From positions 30,974,407-31,038,406 of the forward strand of contig NC_049982.1 in NCBI RefSeq assembly GCF_000003815.2: a stretch of DNA of 64,000 bases, read 5' to 3'. Made by a program: the position numbers and the translations under genes. This DNA is from Branchiostoma floridae. Taxonomy: Eukaryota; Chordata; Leptocardii; Amphioxiformes; Branchiostomatidae. A model generated the notes under the pieces. That model saw only the letters and a program-made list of their open reading frames with translations, was not told the DNA's origin and did not search any database. Below, one piece after another: positions 1-11,395 of the stretch (the first letter of the stretch is position 1; each line of letters starts with the position of its first letter).

Positions 1-181
1 ATAGTTTTGTGTTCTGGAAAAATCTGCCCTAAGCTGTGATTGGCTACTGACAGAAGAAGAAAGAACGCACCGCAGAAACAATAACCTACCGGGGTAACAT
101 TTGTGGTAGTCCGTCATCATTGTGACTCTTGTTACTTTTTTCATGTCTTTAATCCTTATGGTTTTCTTTTTCTTTCCTCAG

Positions 182-361
182 AACAACGTCTTGGGTTTCT
201 CATCTCCAACTGGCACCGCCGAAATTCAAAACATCCAGTTCCGGGACCCCTTCAGCGAGTTCGCCCGCTCCATCCGCGACTGTGTCGTTCTACGAGACTT
301 CAGGGTCCTCGTACAGAGAGTGCACCGGGACTTCACACTACTCAGCCAAAAGTACCAATAG
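182..361 (+). CDS. last exon of a helical-cytokine-like gene, 5' part outside the window
   Basis: A pyrimidine-rich tract ending in TTTCTTTCCTCAG precedes an open frame in phase 0 that codes for 59 residues and stops with TAG. The C-terminal stretch CVVLRDFRVLVQRVHRDFTL is an amphipathic helix candidate. The exon aligns by eye with the last exon of the complete gene at 11396-15451: both have a GF near the start, then RDP..E..R..RD, a run of hydrophobics, and D-(F/I)-T-x-L near the end. Both last introns are phase 0. I therefore read it as helix D of a second long-chain helical cytokine (IL-6/CNTF/CLCF1-like), with all earlier exons upstream of base 1. The exon is well supported. The family assignment is inference. 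Confidence 0.7.
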   Translation, partial: NNVLGFSSPTGTAEIQNIQFRDPFSEFARSIRDCVVLRDFRVLVQRVHRDFTLLSQKYQ

Positions 362-1190
362 AATACCTCCTAGAAATCACGTGGTCTTCACGTGGCTTTC
401 TTATAGAAATCACGTGATCGTCGCGTGACACGACGTATGCTTCGAAAGCATTAACGTAGTCATTCCGTCCTTTTTTTATTTATTTCTGGTATCCAGTCAG
501 GATTCAGAAAAAAAGTTGGCTCAATATATGAGCTGGTAAGCTTAAATTATTGTTGGAAACATAAAATGAGTCCAATACTGGTTTGCTAGCGTATTGTGTC
601 AACTGTAATGTGCAATATTACTTATTAGGAGCGTATACATTCCAGTGAAAATTATATTCCTATAGACCCTTCGGTGAACATGAAAATTTATACGATATGA
701 ATAAGAAATATTCTATGTCATGCGAATGTGAGAAATATTTTGATATCAAGTTCAGACAGTTTGTTAACTTATTTATTTATCTATCTATTTATTTATGTTA
801 CTTGTGTGGTCATATTATAACTTATGGTGAGCTAATTTATGGTGACTAGGGACCATAGTACCTTCTTGTTTCTTAATTTATTTGAGATATTTATTATAAG
901 GCTATAATACTTTGTTGACAAACCAGCGAAGATTATATTCGCTGTTATATTGTGTGGATCTATCTTTTATATGTTTCAGAGAGTTTCTATCTATTTATAT
1001 CTATTTATAAGTTTGTAATGTTCAAACTTTTTATGTGTTGTCGGGACCATATGAAATGAAAGATTTATACTATTTATGACATGTTTTATTTATGAATCTG
1101 GGTACGAATTTTATAAACGAAGTTAATAATTTATTGACAAATATGCTGCTGTTATAAGACAAGTTCGATTAATAAAATTGAACACGTCAC
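362..1190 (+). promoter_or_regulatory. probable AU-rich 3'UTR of the upstream cytokine-like gene
   Basis: After the stop at 361 the sequence is AT-rich and holds many ATTTA pentamers, clustered near 473-485, 770-797, 878-895, 990-1005 and 1066-1098. It ends with AATAAA at 1171-1176. AUUUA repeats destabilise many vertebrate cytokine mRNAs. Here they agree with the reading of the preceding exon, but AT-rich DNA yields some by chance. Confidence 0.45.
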
Positions 1191-1561
1191 TTATACATTT
1201 TGTTCTTTGTTGTTATTTTTCACCCAAACATTGCCTGGTAACCACTCACCACGGGTCGCCTTAGGTGAAACTTAAGCTTATGGGCTCAAGATAACAATAT
1301 TGCATAAGAGCAAATTTGAAGAACATATTGTTTGGTACACCATACTCTATGTGTTTGGTCATCTGTTTAACCTTGATCACATGAATTTTATAATGAAGGC
1401 AATTTAAAAAAAAAAAAAAACTTTTGTTTTTGTTTTTTCATTCGCACGCTCACATCATGACTGTGTTTACACAATATCTCACTAGCTGGGGTTAATGACC
1501 CATTCTCCGAGACGGCTCAATAACTGTACATATAGGGTTGGCCACTTGGAGTGCTATATTA
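1191..1561. other. no gene seen
   Basis: AT-rich, with an A-run near 1410. No open frame with splice support and no recognised element. Confidence 0.5.
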
Positions 1562-2064
1562 GGCCACAGCAAGTAAATTTTATGGATGACATCAGCGCGC
1601 GCTTTAGTTTTCGCCTGATTCCAGAAAAAAAACAATGTTTTTTTTTCTTCTGCAAGGATGGTCAACATGACGATAAAGTATCAAAATGAGCAAATATATT
1701 GTGTTGTAGCCTAATAATTGTACTTGTAGAAGTGACACTTGCGAGGTACCCAGGACTGTAGTTCTGAGTGAAGCTATGAGTGTGGTTACCAACTTTGTTG
1801 GTGATGTCAGTCTACCACACTAATGTCACTTTTACCACACCAGTACATGTCTTGAATACAGGAATGAATGCCTTGTTGGCTCTGATACCATGTTTTGTCC
1901 CTTTAATTCGTTTTACAACAGTCTTCACAACTTTATGGTGACTATTTTCTAAAATGTAGCCATCTTGTTTTTTCTTCACCTATCTTGTTTTTTTTTTTCG
2001 CCCTATCGCACTATTTTCGCAGTCTGCAGAGGATGTCATCCATAAAATTTACTTGCTGTGGCCT
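1562..2064. mobile_element. inverted-repeat element, family C, about 500 bp
   Basis: The left end (GGCCACAGCAAGTAAATTTT at 1562) is inverted at the right end (near 2035-2064). The interior has a segment with 'agtgacacttgcg' and 'taccacac' that recurs near 10770-10880 and 14123-14290. Non-autonomous (MITE-like), with no transposase frame. Confidence 0.6.
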
Positions 2065-2149
2065 TAGTCAGGCAAGCTCTTATCAGTTTGGGGGATTTCT
2101 AGAGCTATGAAGGATGTCATCTATACTATCAAATCTTCCAACCTTCCAC

Positions 2150-2552
2150 TCTTTACAGTAAACTACATCTCGTATCTCACGAACACACCTACAGCACAAG
2201 ATCCGCAAAACGCAATGACTTCAAACTAACAAAACCAAAAACAACAGCTGCAACGAAGTCTTTTCTCTACCGGTGCTCAAAATCCTACAACACTCTTCCA
2301 CAACATATCAGATCATCCGTTCCATCATCCTTCAAACTACTCATCAAAGACAGGCTAAAAAGGACTCAAACATTCTGAACTGGTAGCACATTGAAATTGA
2401 TGTAAATATGTATATACTATGTAATGTTATGTGTATGTGTACCAATGTAATTGTGTATGTTTTAATGTATGACCCCAGGAAGAGTAGTGGATGCACATGT
2501 GTATTCACTAATGGGTGTCATTTTAACAATAAACAATAAACAATAAATCAAC
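2150..2552 (+). mobile_element. 3' end of a non-LTR retrotransposon (LINE)
   Basis: A + strand frame ends in residues like RSSVPSSFKLLIKDRLK then a stop, typical of the C-terminus of LINE ORF2, including an S-F-L-Y-R-C..YNTLP block. It is followed by about 150 bp of 3'UTR and a TAAACAATAAACAATAAA tail. The element is 5'-truncated; no reverse transcriptase core is present. Confidence 0.6.
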
Positions 2553-3291
2553 GTACCCACAGAGAAGTGATCCAACGCATATAGTTATGTAAGGTCAAAA
2601 ATAAATGCTGGTATATTCCATATCACATTTTGATTACAGATAGAAATTACATAAGCGCAAATATCTTCATAAAATGAGCAAAGAAATACAATAGTACACA
2701 TTTAGTACGCGTTTTTCATCACCTATTCAAAGGTTGATCAGAGTGAGAAATACAGTGTTAAAACTTCATCACGCAGATATGAGATTAAAAAGTGTGTGTC
2801 CATTGCCGATCGACACCCCTCCTGGGGCCTTCAAAGATAGTGTTGGCAGGTTTTTGCTAGCTATAGGGTTTATCGGGTTACTCTAGAAGTAGAGGCGCTT
2901 GTTGGTATTGACGCTTTTATCGGGCTTTCTTCAAACAAAACGTAAAAGAAAACAGAAAAGAGAAAGCCCTATAAAATCATCTAAAATACGTAAAAAAAAA
3001 CAACCAGATGCGAACCTCTGCTTAGGAAATTAGTCGGGTAACCGAAAAAAATATACTTTTAAAATGTTCTCAAGGTCACCATGTGCCCAGTACTGCGCTT
3101 CAAATATAAATCGCTAGAAGGTGCACCTAATCATGCAGATATTAGGGTTTTCATTCTCCTGTGTCATTAAGGTTATAGCAACTGAACCATGGTACGGAAG
3201 CATATCTAAGTCACTTTTCTTAGCGAAGCTTTACTTTAGAAAACGTAAAACTCACGGCAAAATTGTTTGAATTGTTGAAAAGCTTAAAATT
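2553..3291. other. no gene seen
   Basis: No spliced or open coding segment that I can support. Confidence 0.5.
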
Positions 3292-3704
3292 AAAGCCATG
3301 TTGATCTAATTGTAATGATGACATCCGCTCGCGCATGAATTTTCCGCCGTTTCCAAACAATCCGCCGTTTCCAAAAATCCAAACATTCTGTAAATCGTAC
3401 AAAGCAGCTTCAAAAAAAGGAAATATGAGCCGTGGATTGCAAAAAACAAATATTAGAAACCCATAATAATGTCATAGAATATTCCATGTATACTAAGGCC
3501 AAAGAAGATGTACATGTGAAGACTCTATTATTCGGTATACTATGTTGTGTGTGTTCAGTCATATGTTCAACCTTCCTGGCCCCTCAGATTTCATAATAAA
3601 TGCAATATTTTTGTCGATTTTTTTCTTTTTATTCGCACGCTCGCATCAGTTTTTGAGTTACCAGAGGATGTCATCCATATAATCTAATCAGTATGACCTA
3701 AGGC
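3292..3704. mobile_element. inverted-repeat element, family B
   Basis: The left end AAAGCCATGTTGATCTAATT with 'gatgacatccgc' is inverted at the right end ('gaggatgtcatccatataatc...'). Other copies lie at 23130-23542, 55288-55718 and 60378-60731. No coding capacity. Confidence 0.55.
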
Positions 3705-3713
3705 TCGTATGTT

Positions 3714-3832
3714 ACTACTCTCCAAGCAGAGGTTGTTGGGGAAAATCGTGACCGGCCGGTCGAAAAAAGAAAAAAATCATGAAAGGAAAAGGTCACGATT
3801 TTTCCCACCAACCTCTGCTTGTAGAGTAGTAT
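3714..3832. mobile_element. short palindromic element, family F, about 120 bp
   Basis: CTACTCTCCAAGCAGAGGTT at the left is mirrored by 'aacctctgcttgtagagtag' at the right, with 'aatcgtgacc' and 'ggtcacgattt' inside, so the whole unit can fold into a hairpin. Related ends occur at 8471-8508 and 18336-18510. Confidence 0.6.
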
Positions 3833-4450
3833 GTTACGTCAATTTGACCTGAGCTCCCGGTAATCCACGTGTCTGGTTGCCTATCTTGTCGAAAGATCTT
3901 GAAATCCATCAGCGATTTAGTCAGGTTTTCTCATGTGCTCAAGTAACGTTGTATAAAAGTTCTAAATCAGAAATCAACTGGCTGATTTTTTTATATTTTT
4001 TTATTCAACATCAAAGTACAGAACAGGACAGAGAGGTAATACACTCTAGCAGTACGCTGATATTCACATCACCTCTCAAAAAAAAAGATAACTGACAAAA
4101 AACAATAAATGACAATATCAAAACAAACAGTTCACAGCTCAGCTATTTACATATAAGTCAGGTTACAAGGTAGTTGCAAAACGTTTCGTATGTACAATAT
4201 ATAACTGGGTTAACTATAAGATGCTGCAGTTTGTAGAATGTGATAGGAAAGGTGAACCCAACAATAGTAGATGGATACGGGCTGATTCGGATAACCTATT
4301 GAAGTAAAGAGTATTGCCTAGCAGGTTCTGTAGATTGCCGAAAAAATTAATTCTGTATTGTTGATATGTAGGGCAGTATGACAAAAAATGGCTGATTAAT
4401 AACAACCAACTGGAACCTTTCTGGCCATTATAAATGTGTAAATGAATGAT
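3833..4450. other. no gene seen
   Basis: Only short unsupported frames. Confidence 0.45.
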
Positions 4451-4555
4451 AGCCTGAGTACCATCCTCCGTAGTGACCGCCCGCTCAATACTTTTGCTTA
4501 ACATTGCTAACCTCGGATATCCAGCGGTAACAACGGAGGATGGCACTCAGGCTAG
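4451..4555. mobile_element. palindromic element, about 105 bp
   Basis: The left end TAGCCTGAGTACCATCCTCC pairs with the right end 'ggaggatggcactcaggcta'. A compact hairpin-type MITE without coding sequence. Confidence 0.55.
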
Positions 4556-4558
4556 ATG

Positions 4559-4905
4559 AATGACGGAAGAAATGAAGGAATCAATGGAAGTATGAAGGAA
4601 TAAAGGGATGGGTGAATGTAGAAATGAAGGGATGGATAGATGATCGAATGAATGAATGGATGGACGCAACGATGGAGGGATAAAGGAAGGATAGATAAAT
4701 GGATAGATGGTTGGATGGATGGATGGATGGATGGATGGATGAAGAAATGGATGGATGGATGGATGAAGAAATGGATGGATGGATGGATGAAGAAATGGAT
4801 GGATGGATGGATGGATGAAGAAATGGATGGATGATCGAATGAAGGAAGGAAGGAGAGAAGGAAGGAATGAAGGAAGGAATGGATGATTTAAGACATAGAT
4901 GAATA
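4559..4905. repeat. GATG microsatellite and derived repeats
   Basis: Degenerate GATG/GAAG repeats with perfect GGAT runs around 4712-4830, interrupted by 'gatgaagaaat'. The long frames it creates on both strands are low-complexity artefacts. Confidence 0.9.
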
Positions 4906-5009
4906 AAGGAATCATGTCAATGAAAGCCTATATTTATGTGTCTGACGACAGTCTCTCAGATAACACATACCATCATTGAAAGTAGGAAAGCTGCTTGGCA
5001 CTTTTTACT

Positions 5010-5300
5010 GTGAAGTTCGCTGAACGATATAATGTAAGATTTCAGCAGGGATCATTGCACTGTTGGTCAGTGACATGTCTGACATGTGGTTCTGGGATTT
5101 GCTGTGAACTTTAATGAACCTATAAACAGGTCAATGTTCCCTGATTCAACGCGCAGGTCTTCTAGAAGGTCAATCTCATGTTCGGCAACCTATTTCGCAA
5201 TGTCACGACTGGGTGTGGGAGGGGGGCACCGATTGAACTATAAAATTCCACAGAGAACACTCACCGGTGCCAATGTCCTTGCTGGTACGAAATTAGCGAT
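5010..5300. repeat. dispersed or tandem repeat unit, copy 1 of 3
   Basis: Shares segments such as 'cattgcac...ggtcagtgac', 'ataacctatccaaaggtcaa' and 'gggtgtgggaggggggc' with copies at about 6070-6370 and 7355-7620. No conserved frame joins the copies, so it is treated as non-coding. Confidence 0.55.
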
Positions 5301-5519
5301 CCCACAGCTGTAAATACTTGTAAATAAGATAGAAGTCGAGTTACGGAAATATTTTGAGACTCCGTTCTAAGTGTAAACGACACCTTATACAAGTACTCTG
5401 CTCTAGAGTGGAGTGAGGCAGGACAACTCAAGGTGTATTTTTTATGGTGTTATATGGTACAAACTGTACATAAGTCAATGTATAACCTGTTACCTGAACG
5501 TATTTAGCAGAACATCAGA

Positions 5520-5910
5520 ATCATCTTAAAGTTATACTTCCAGACATAGTTTGAACCAGTCTTTGAGAATTCCGAAAGTTAAGTTAGATTCAGCGAAAAG
5601 AACACTTGCATATAGAGGCGCAGAAAGCTGGAATGCACTCCTACTTGCTGTGAAAACTACATCATCCACAGTCCACACACAAAACATTGTTCAATAACAT
5701 TGTGTGACCTCTGACCTCCATCCCCTTAAGTTAACGACTTGGAACGGAAATGGATATAAGTGGTTTTACTTTTGTTGTATTATGTAATTATTGTATTGCA
5801 TGTATGTATTATTTTTTTTTCTGTATCCAGGGTCTCCATAAAAAGCAGTGTCAGTCACTGATGGAGCTAACCCTGGTAAAAGAAGACATAAATAAATAAA
5901 TATAAATAAA
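5520..5910 (+). mobile_element. LINE 3' end (CR1/L2-like)
   Basis: A degraded + frame reads like LDSAKRTLAYRGAESWNAL, the usual C-terminal block of LINE ORF2. It is followed by 'accctggtaaaagaagacataaataaataaat', a typical short-repeat 3' tail. 5'-truncated. Confidence 0.6.
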
Positions 5911-6069
5911 TACGCATAAGCGGTATGACGGAAACATAGGATCCGGGCCGTAGAAAGAAGTAATATAGGAGAAGGTGAATCTATATTGTTTGCATAAACC
6001 GTCTGTATAACAGACTTAAACGACACATGTCGACACCATGTTCAAAATATGTGCGTTTTTTTTTACAGG

Positions 6070-6370
6070 GAAGTTTGCTGAACAATGTTTTGCTGAACAA
6101 AGATTTGGGTTCATCGCACCTTCGGTCAGTGACACGTATGCTGGAGACGTTCTGTACTTGGTGTTTTGCTGTGACCCTGAATAACCTATCCAAAGGTCAA
6201 TGTTCTTTGGTTCACCACGCAAGTCTTTTAGAAGTCCAAGTTCAGGAACAAATTTTGCAATGTCACGACTGGGTGTGGGAGGGGGGCGCTGTGGGTGTCA
6301 CCTGTTTGACGAATCACTATGAAACTGGGAAAGCGCTGACTGGGACCGAAAAATTAAATTCCCTAGTTGT
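6070..6370. repeat. repeat unit, copy 2 of 3
   Basis: Second copy of the unit described at 5010-5300, about 1.05 kb downstream. Confidence 0.55.
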
Positions 6371-6685
6371 AAATGGTTTCATTATTTGCTTAGGCACCCG
6401 GCATGGCGTAACACACCCGAGTTGTAAGATCTGGAGTTTTACGGAGATTTGGACATGGTGTATGTTGAGACTTTTCGAAGCGTAGTCGACACCAGTATAC
6501 CCGTAGGACTCAGCTAAGGGTGTAAAAAACTCCATTACTTTTATGTCAGAACCCCCTTATTGATTTAAATGGCTCCAGTTCTTCCTTTCAAAGACACAGA
6601 ATAAGGTAATAAATTGACGTTCCCGGTCAGAACAGAAACCTCCAATAAAAAGGTACTTGCCGCGTAATAATGACCGCACGTGGTG

Positions 6686-6882
6686 TAACGCTAGTTTACC
6701 TTTATCCGCTTGGTAACCTATATCCATTATGTCTAATACCATGGTACATAGGGATACTAAGTGGGTGGGCGGTGGTTTTAATCTAGAATATTGCATTTTG
6801 AATCCACCGTCCGTCGACTTGATAACCTAAATACCCTCTACAACGGATATAGGTTACGCCGGATAAAGGTGAACTAACGTTA
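6686..6882. mobile_element. inverted-repeat element, family A, about 200 bp
   Basis: Ends 'taacgctagtttacctttatccg' (left, with 'ggtaacctatatcc') and its inverse 'cggataaaggtgaactaacgtta' (right). The most abundant element of the window: other copies at 13535-13726, 22774-22954, 34748-34956, 38791-39025 and 51225-51446, plus partial right ends near 34595, 38612 and 51060. Confidence 0.7.
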
Positions 6883-6889
6883 TACGTAA

Positions 6890-7330
6890 ACTGTGTACAC
6901 AAACTGTGGGTATATAAGCAAAGCACAGGACAACGCGTTCTAGATAGGAATAAAAAAGAAAAGATGCGTGTGGAGTGTGTACAAAAAAGTGCGTGTTACG
7001 TTGTAACAGACGCACAGGACACTGGTTCTAGATAGAAGAGATGTAAAACAAGACAAGATGTATGTAAAGTGTTACAAAACTGTGGGTATAACAGAAACAC
7101 AGAAAAACGGTTCCAGATAGAAGTAAAACAAGACAAGATATAACGTCATGTTAATTGTGAACAAAAACTTTGATTCTAACAGAAACACAGGACAGCGGTT
7201 CTAAAAATAGGAGTAAAAAAGACAAGATGTATGTAAAGTTTGTGCCAAAACCGTGATTCTAACAGAAACACAGGGCAGCGGTGCTAGATAGAAGTAAACC
7301 GAAACAAGTATGTAAAGTGAGTAACGTTAC
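6890..7330. repeat. minisatellite, about five or six units of roughly 75-85 bp
   Basis: The motif 'aacagaaacacaggacagcg', then 'gttctagatagaagtaaaac', 'aagacaagatgtatgtaaag' and 'gtgtacaaaa' repeats in order through the interval with small length differences. Confidence 0.7.
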
Positions 7331-7354
7331 ATCATGATTGAAAGATGTGCTTTT

Positions 7355-7620
7355 TTTTTACAGTGAAGTTTGCTGAACAAGGTAAGATTTGGGGTTCATT
7401 GCACCTTTGGTCAGTGACATGTATGCCATGGAGTCGTTCTGTGACACTGAATAACCTACCCACAGGTCAATGTTCGCTGGTTCATCACAACTTCAAGTTC
7501 AGGAACAAATTTTGCAAGGTCACGACCGTGTGGGAGGGGGGCGCTGTGGGTGTCACATGTTTGACAAATCACTATGGAATTCTGGGAAGGCGCTGACTGG
7601 TACAGAATAACAACTCCCTA
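7355..7620. repeat. repeat unit, copy 3 of 3
   Basis: Third copy of the unit at 5010-5300. A (GA)n run follows at about 7908-7930. Confidence 0.55.
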
Positions 7621-7829
7621 GCCGTAAATCAACAACTACATGTACCTAGCTGAGTATAGAGTAAAATTTTGTGCGGTCGTTCATTTTGTGGAGTGTTCGG
7701 CTCACAACATAGAGGTTCCACGGGTTCGAGTGTTGTCACATCACAAGTCTTGTGTATTGTGGAAAGGCAATTTACACAACTTTCTTTACTTTACACAGGT
7801 GCAAACATCGGCAAGGGGAAGTCCATAGG

Positions 7830-10495
7830 GTTTGGACGTTAACTGGAGGTCCCGTATTGGAGAAAAGAAGAGAGACAATGGAGAGAGACACACACAAACA
7901 CACATACAGAGAGAGAGAGAGAGAGAGAGATCTGCTCGGAGAGGAAGATCAGACAAAAAAGGCAGCCTGGTAACAATTCTGATCGGACCGAACATGGGCA
8001 TTTTACAGCCAGCCCTACCAAGGATATCCTTTCTGTAAACCTATTTTTCCAAGTGGACTTTCTGATAAAATAAAAGTTAAAACCAACCCCTTCAAATTCC
8101 GGGCGTGTATCAATAAACTGGGCGGGAGGGCAACAAACCCTGCACCGTATGGATGTCAGGGGTCTCGCGATGGTATAGTGTACAGTTTTATTGTGAAAAT
8201 CGTGACCTTTTTCGTATGTGTCGTATATCTGTCTTAGCTCTCGTGTCCTGTCGTAGATCTAGTCTTAAAGTTAAGATCCTTGATATTTGATAACAATTGT
8301 TTGTGAGCATGATTTCGAATATGGTTTCTTTTTAACTTGCTAGACTTCAGCTTTTAGTGCAATTCTCCCAAGAGGAGTATATCCAAATGCCAAAACAATT
8401 CAGACTTGACACAAAAGTCTGCAACGTTAAATATGTCAAAGATGCAAAGAAAAAGACGGCATGTAAGAAATGGGTCACGATTTTCCCATCAACCTCTGCT
8501 TGGAGAGACGGTATGGTGACCATCGCGGCAATCCAGTACTGTAAATGCATTTAAGTTCACGTGGATTTAATTTTGCGTTAGCGGGAAAATAGAGTTTTTG
8601 CGGTGGTTTTAAGTTCACGGTAGCGCCATAGACTTTAGTTAAACATCATGATGGAAATTTTTTTGCGGTGGTTTAAAGGTCGCGGTGAAGTGGCCACCGC
8701 ATAAACCGCGAACATTTCTGCATTTACGGTATCTTGCAGAACGCGCGTAGACAACATTCCGTCACCAGTGGGGTGTTTGTCGGCCACATGTACCTAATTG
8801 GTTCTAAACGTCCTTGGCGATCGATTTGGTGACCTTATTTCGATCTCCAAGCAGATGATAGTATAGGAAAGGAAAAAATCGTGCCATATTCTTACGTTCA
8901 AATCTTTAAGCTTTGTCAATATTCGGCCTAGTCCCTTTCAACATATACATAAAAGTTTCCTACCCCTTATAACGAGATTTTTTCTTCAAACCGTTTGAAT
9001 GCACTTTATCTAGATAGGTACACATACAGAAAAAAAAGACATATGTACACATAAGCGAGGCCCACAACACACAAATTTAGATACACATTTACTTTACGTG
9101 GTGTGCTTTTAGAGAACAGTGAAGAATGCGCTAAGACAAGAATGTGCATTTGGAGAATGCACTTGTGATCTTACAAAGGTTTTTGTTTGATTTTGTAATA
9201 GAAAGCTTCGAAGACTGGTATGATTATATACTCTTAATGGAAACAATATTTAGCTTAGGCGAATCCTTGTAAGATCTATGAATTGTGTTACGTTCTATAT
9301 CCGCAAAAAAACTATTAGCATGTACGTTATATACAACAATGAAGTATGCTCTTCAATTGGGAAAAAGGTACGCTTCTATAAATTTTGTTACGGTCTATAA
9401 CAAGAAAATTAATAAGCCTGCACATTGTACAACAATGACAGAAATATCCTCTTCAATTGTAAACAAGATACGTTTCCTAGTGTCCCATATTTCTATAGCA
9501 CAAAACAAATTCATATTTCGTAGGCAATTATTAGATAGACCATGTAATATATGTATACGATCAACATTTTGTATCACTGTGATTGTACTTCATGAATTAT
9601 TAATTATCACAATGATCCGCGCTTAGCTTGAAAGACCATAAACGTATGTTAAAGTATTTCATAAATTCATTGATTAAACTGAACTTTAACGCTCTACATG
9701 TATTGATGTGAAGGTACGTGTATGGCGAATAATGCTAGAACTCTCTGTACCCCCCCTCCCCCTCGTTCAAGAAGGAGAGAAATTGCTTTGTCCCAAAAAA
9801 TAGATTGTTGTCTGGTTTCCTGCAATAATTAGCTAGAGGAGACATGTGGTTTAAAAATAGATTTTTTGGCTTAAATTAGAAATTTTGTTCTTTATTTAGC
9901 TCGTCCTTCGTTTGACATAACGAGCAGCGTCTCCTTTTTTGAAAAACTCCATACACCGAGAGTGTTTCTTATTAGTGAAAACAGCAGACGGCCGTCCTCC
10001 AAGGAAGCTAGAAATATTAATAGACTCAAATGCGCTAAAAATAAGTGCGCTGACAGAAAACGGAATTTATAATGCTGTCGGAAGACGAGGGCCCGCGGTG
10101 TATTAGACGTGGGATGGTACAAAATGGGGTCAACTAATACCGGTGGGGAGTGCGGGGGTATGTACAAAAATGCGGTCAGATACAGCGTCACTATACGAAG
10201 ACGACGTTTAAAACACACTTTTACAAACTATAAAACGATTCTCTTGGTCAATTGTTCAACTTTCACATACTTTGGATACTTCAGGCATTAGAAGCGCCCC
10301 CTACCATGCAGTTCATGAGAACAACTTTCAACACAGATTCGTTGAATATGGATGATTGCGGACTTGAAAAAAACTTACAAAAAAGATCGGTCGAAAAAGA
10401 AAAAAAGGACCCACTACGTCAACCTATCGGAAAAGTGGCGGACAGTATTATTCATAGATCTATAGTATACAGAAAACTGAGAAAAGGAACGGATA
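7830..10495. other. no gene seen; scattered repeat fragments
   Basis: Contains family F ends near 8195 and 8471-8508, a 'gcggtggttttaagttcacgg' repeat at 8545-8720, and an imperfect direct duplication near 9281-9480. A 98-codon frame at 10252-10548 runs into the family C element and has no splice support. Confidence 0.45.
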
Positions 10496-10974
10496 AGGCC
10501 GCAGCAAGTAAATGTATGGATAAAGTCCTCTGCAGACTACAAAGTTAACGAGAGAGCGAGCGAAAAAATACAAGACAAAACGAGTAAAACCAGAGATATA
10601 GCTTTTCAAAGAAGACACCATAAACGTTGTAAGAAGAAAGAATTGAAGCAACAAAAAATTATATCACTTCCAATAATTAAAGTCTTTTATTTCTGTATTC
10701 AAGAGGTGCGCAAAGTGACACGAATGTGGTAGACTGATATCATCTACAAGTTCACAACTACAGTGATGGCTACCACGATGGTGCCACGTTTAATGTCGAA
10801 CTTGTTTTCTTTGCTTGCTACATTTTCCCACTAGTGTCACTTTTACAAGTATAATCAAGGCTACCACACAAGGCTATCTCTGATTTTTAGTACGTTCTTG
10901 TCATGTTAACCATGTTTTCCTTTGCAAAATCAGGCAAAAACCATAAAACATCATTGCTGTGGCCTAGATCCAAA
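10496..10974. mobile_element. inverted-repeat element, family C
   Basis: GCCGCAGCAAGTAAATGTAT at the left and its inverse 'attgctgtggcc' at the right, with the same interior block as 1562-2064. A G-run follows at 10998. Confidence 0.55.
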
Positions 10975-11302
10975 AAGTGCAATCTTTTTTTTTTTGGGGG
11001 GGGGGGGGGTAGAGGTTAAAGTTACTGCCATTTGGTCCTAGTCGGCATTCAAATTTCTTCAAGAGCCATGTAACGACGACCATATTTAGATGTAAAACAA
11101 GAATCTAGGCGATATATAAAAACCATTCGCTTGTTAGAAAAGGAAGTAGGTTGAAGAACTGAAAACAGACAAGTTGTTGACAAAGCTATCTGGTGGTGCG
11201 AAGTCACAGAAAGGTTTTGTGGGAGGGTCTAGTCCCGACAGGACATCCGCACACCTACTGCGTCGCTGATCAAAGACTCTATCCATCAACAACCTTCATT
11301 TC

Positions 11303-11310
11303 TATATAAA
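11303..11310 (+). promoter_or_regulatory. TATA box of the cytokine-like gene
   Basis: TATATAAA lies 86 bp upstream of the start codon at 11396. A start of transcription about 30 bp downstream (near 11335) would give a 5'UTR of about 60 nt. Confidence 0.55.
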
Positions 11311-11395
11311 AACCTTCTTCGGTCATAATCCGCACTTAGTTCAGAACGTTGATCGACCGAAGCAGACACGTACACCCTTTGGAACTACTAGAGAC

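Noticed and set aside
4547-4915. Frames of [12 protein letters not shown]- and MDGWMDGW-type repeats on both strands
   Set aside because: Simple translation of the GATG microsatellite.
10252-10548. 98-codon frame with many Lys (MDDCGLEKNLQKRSVEKEKKDP region)
   Set aside because: It continues into the family C element and has no convincing donor, acceptor or homologue. Left as unsupported.
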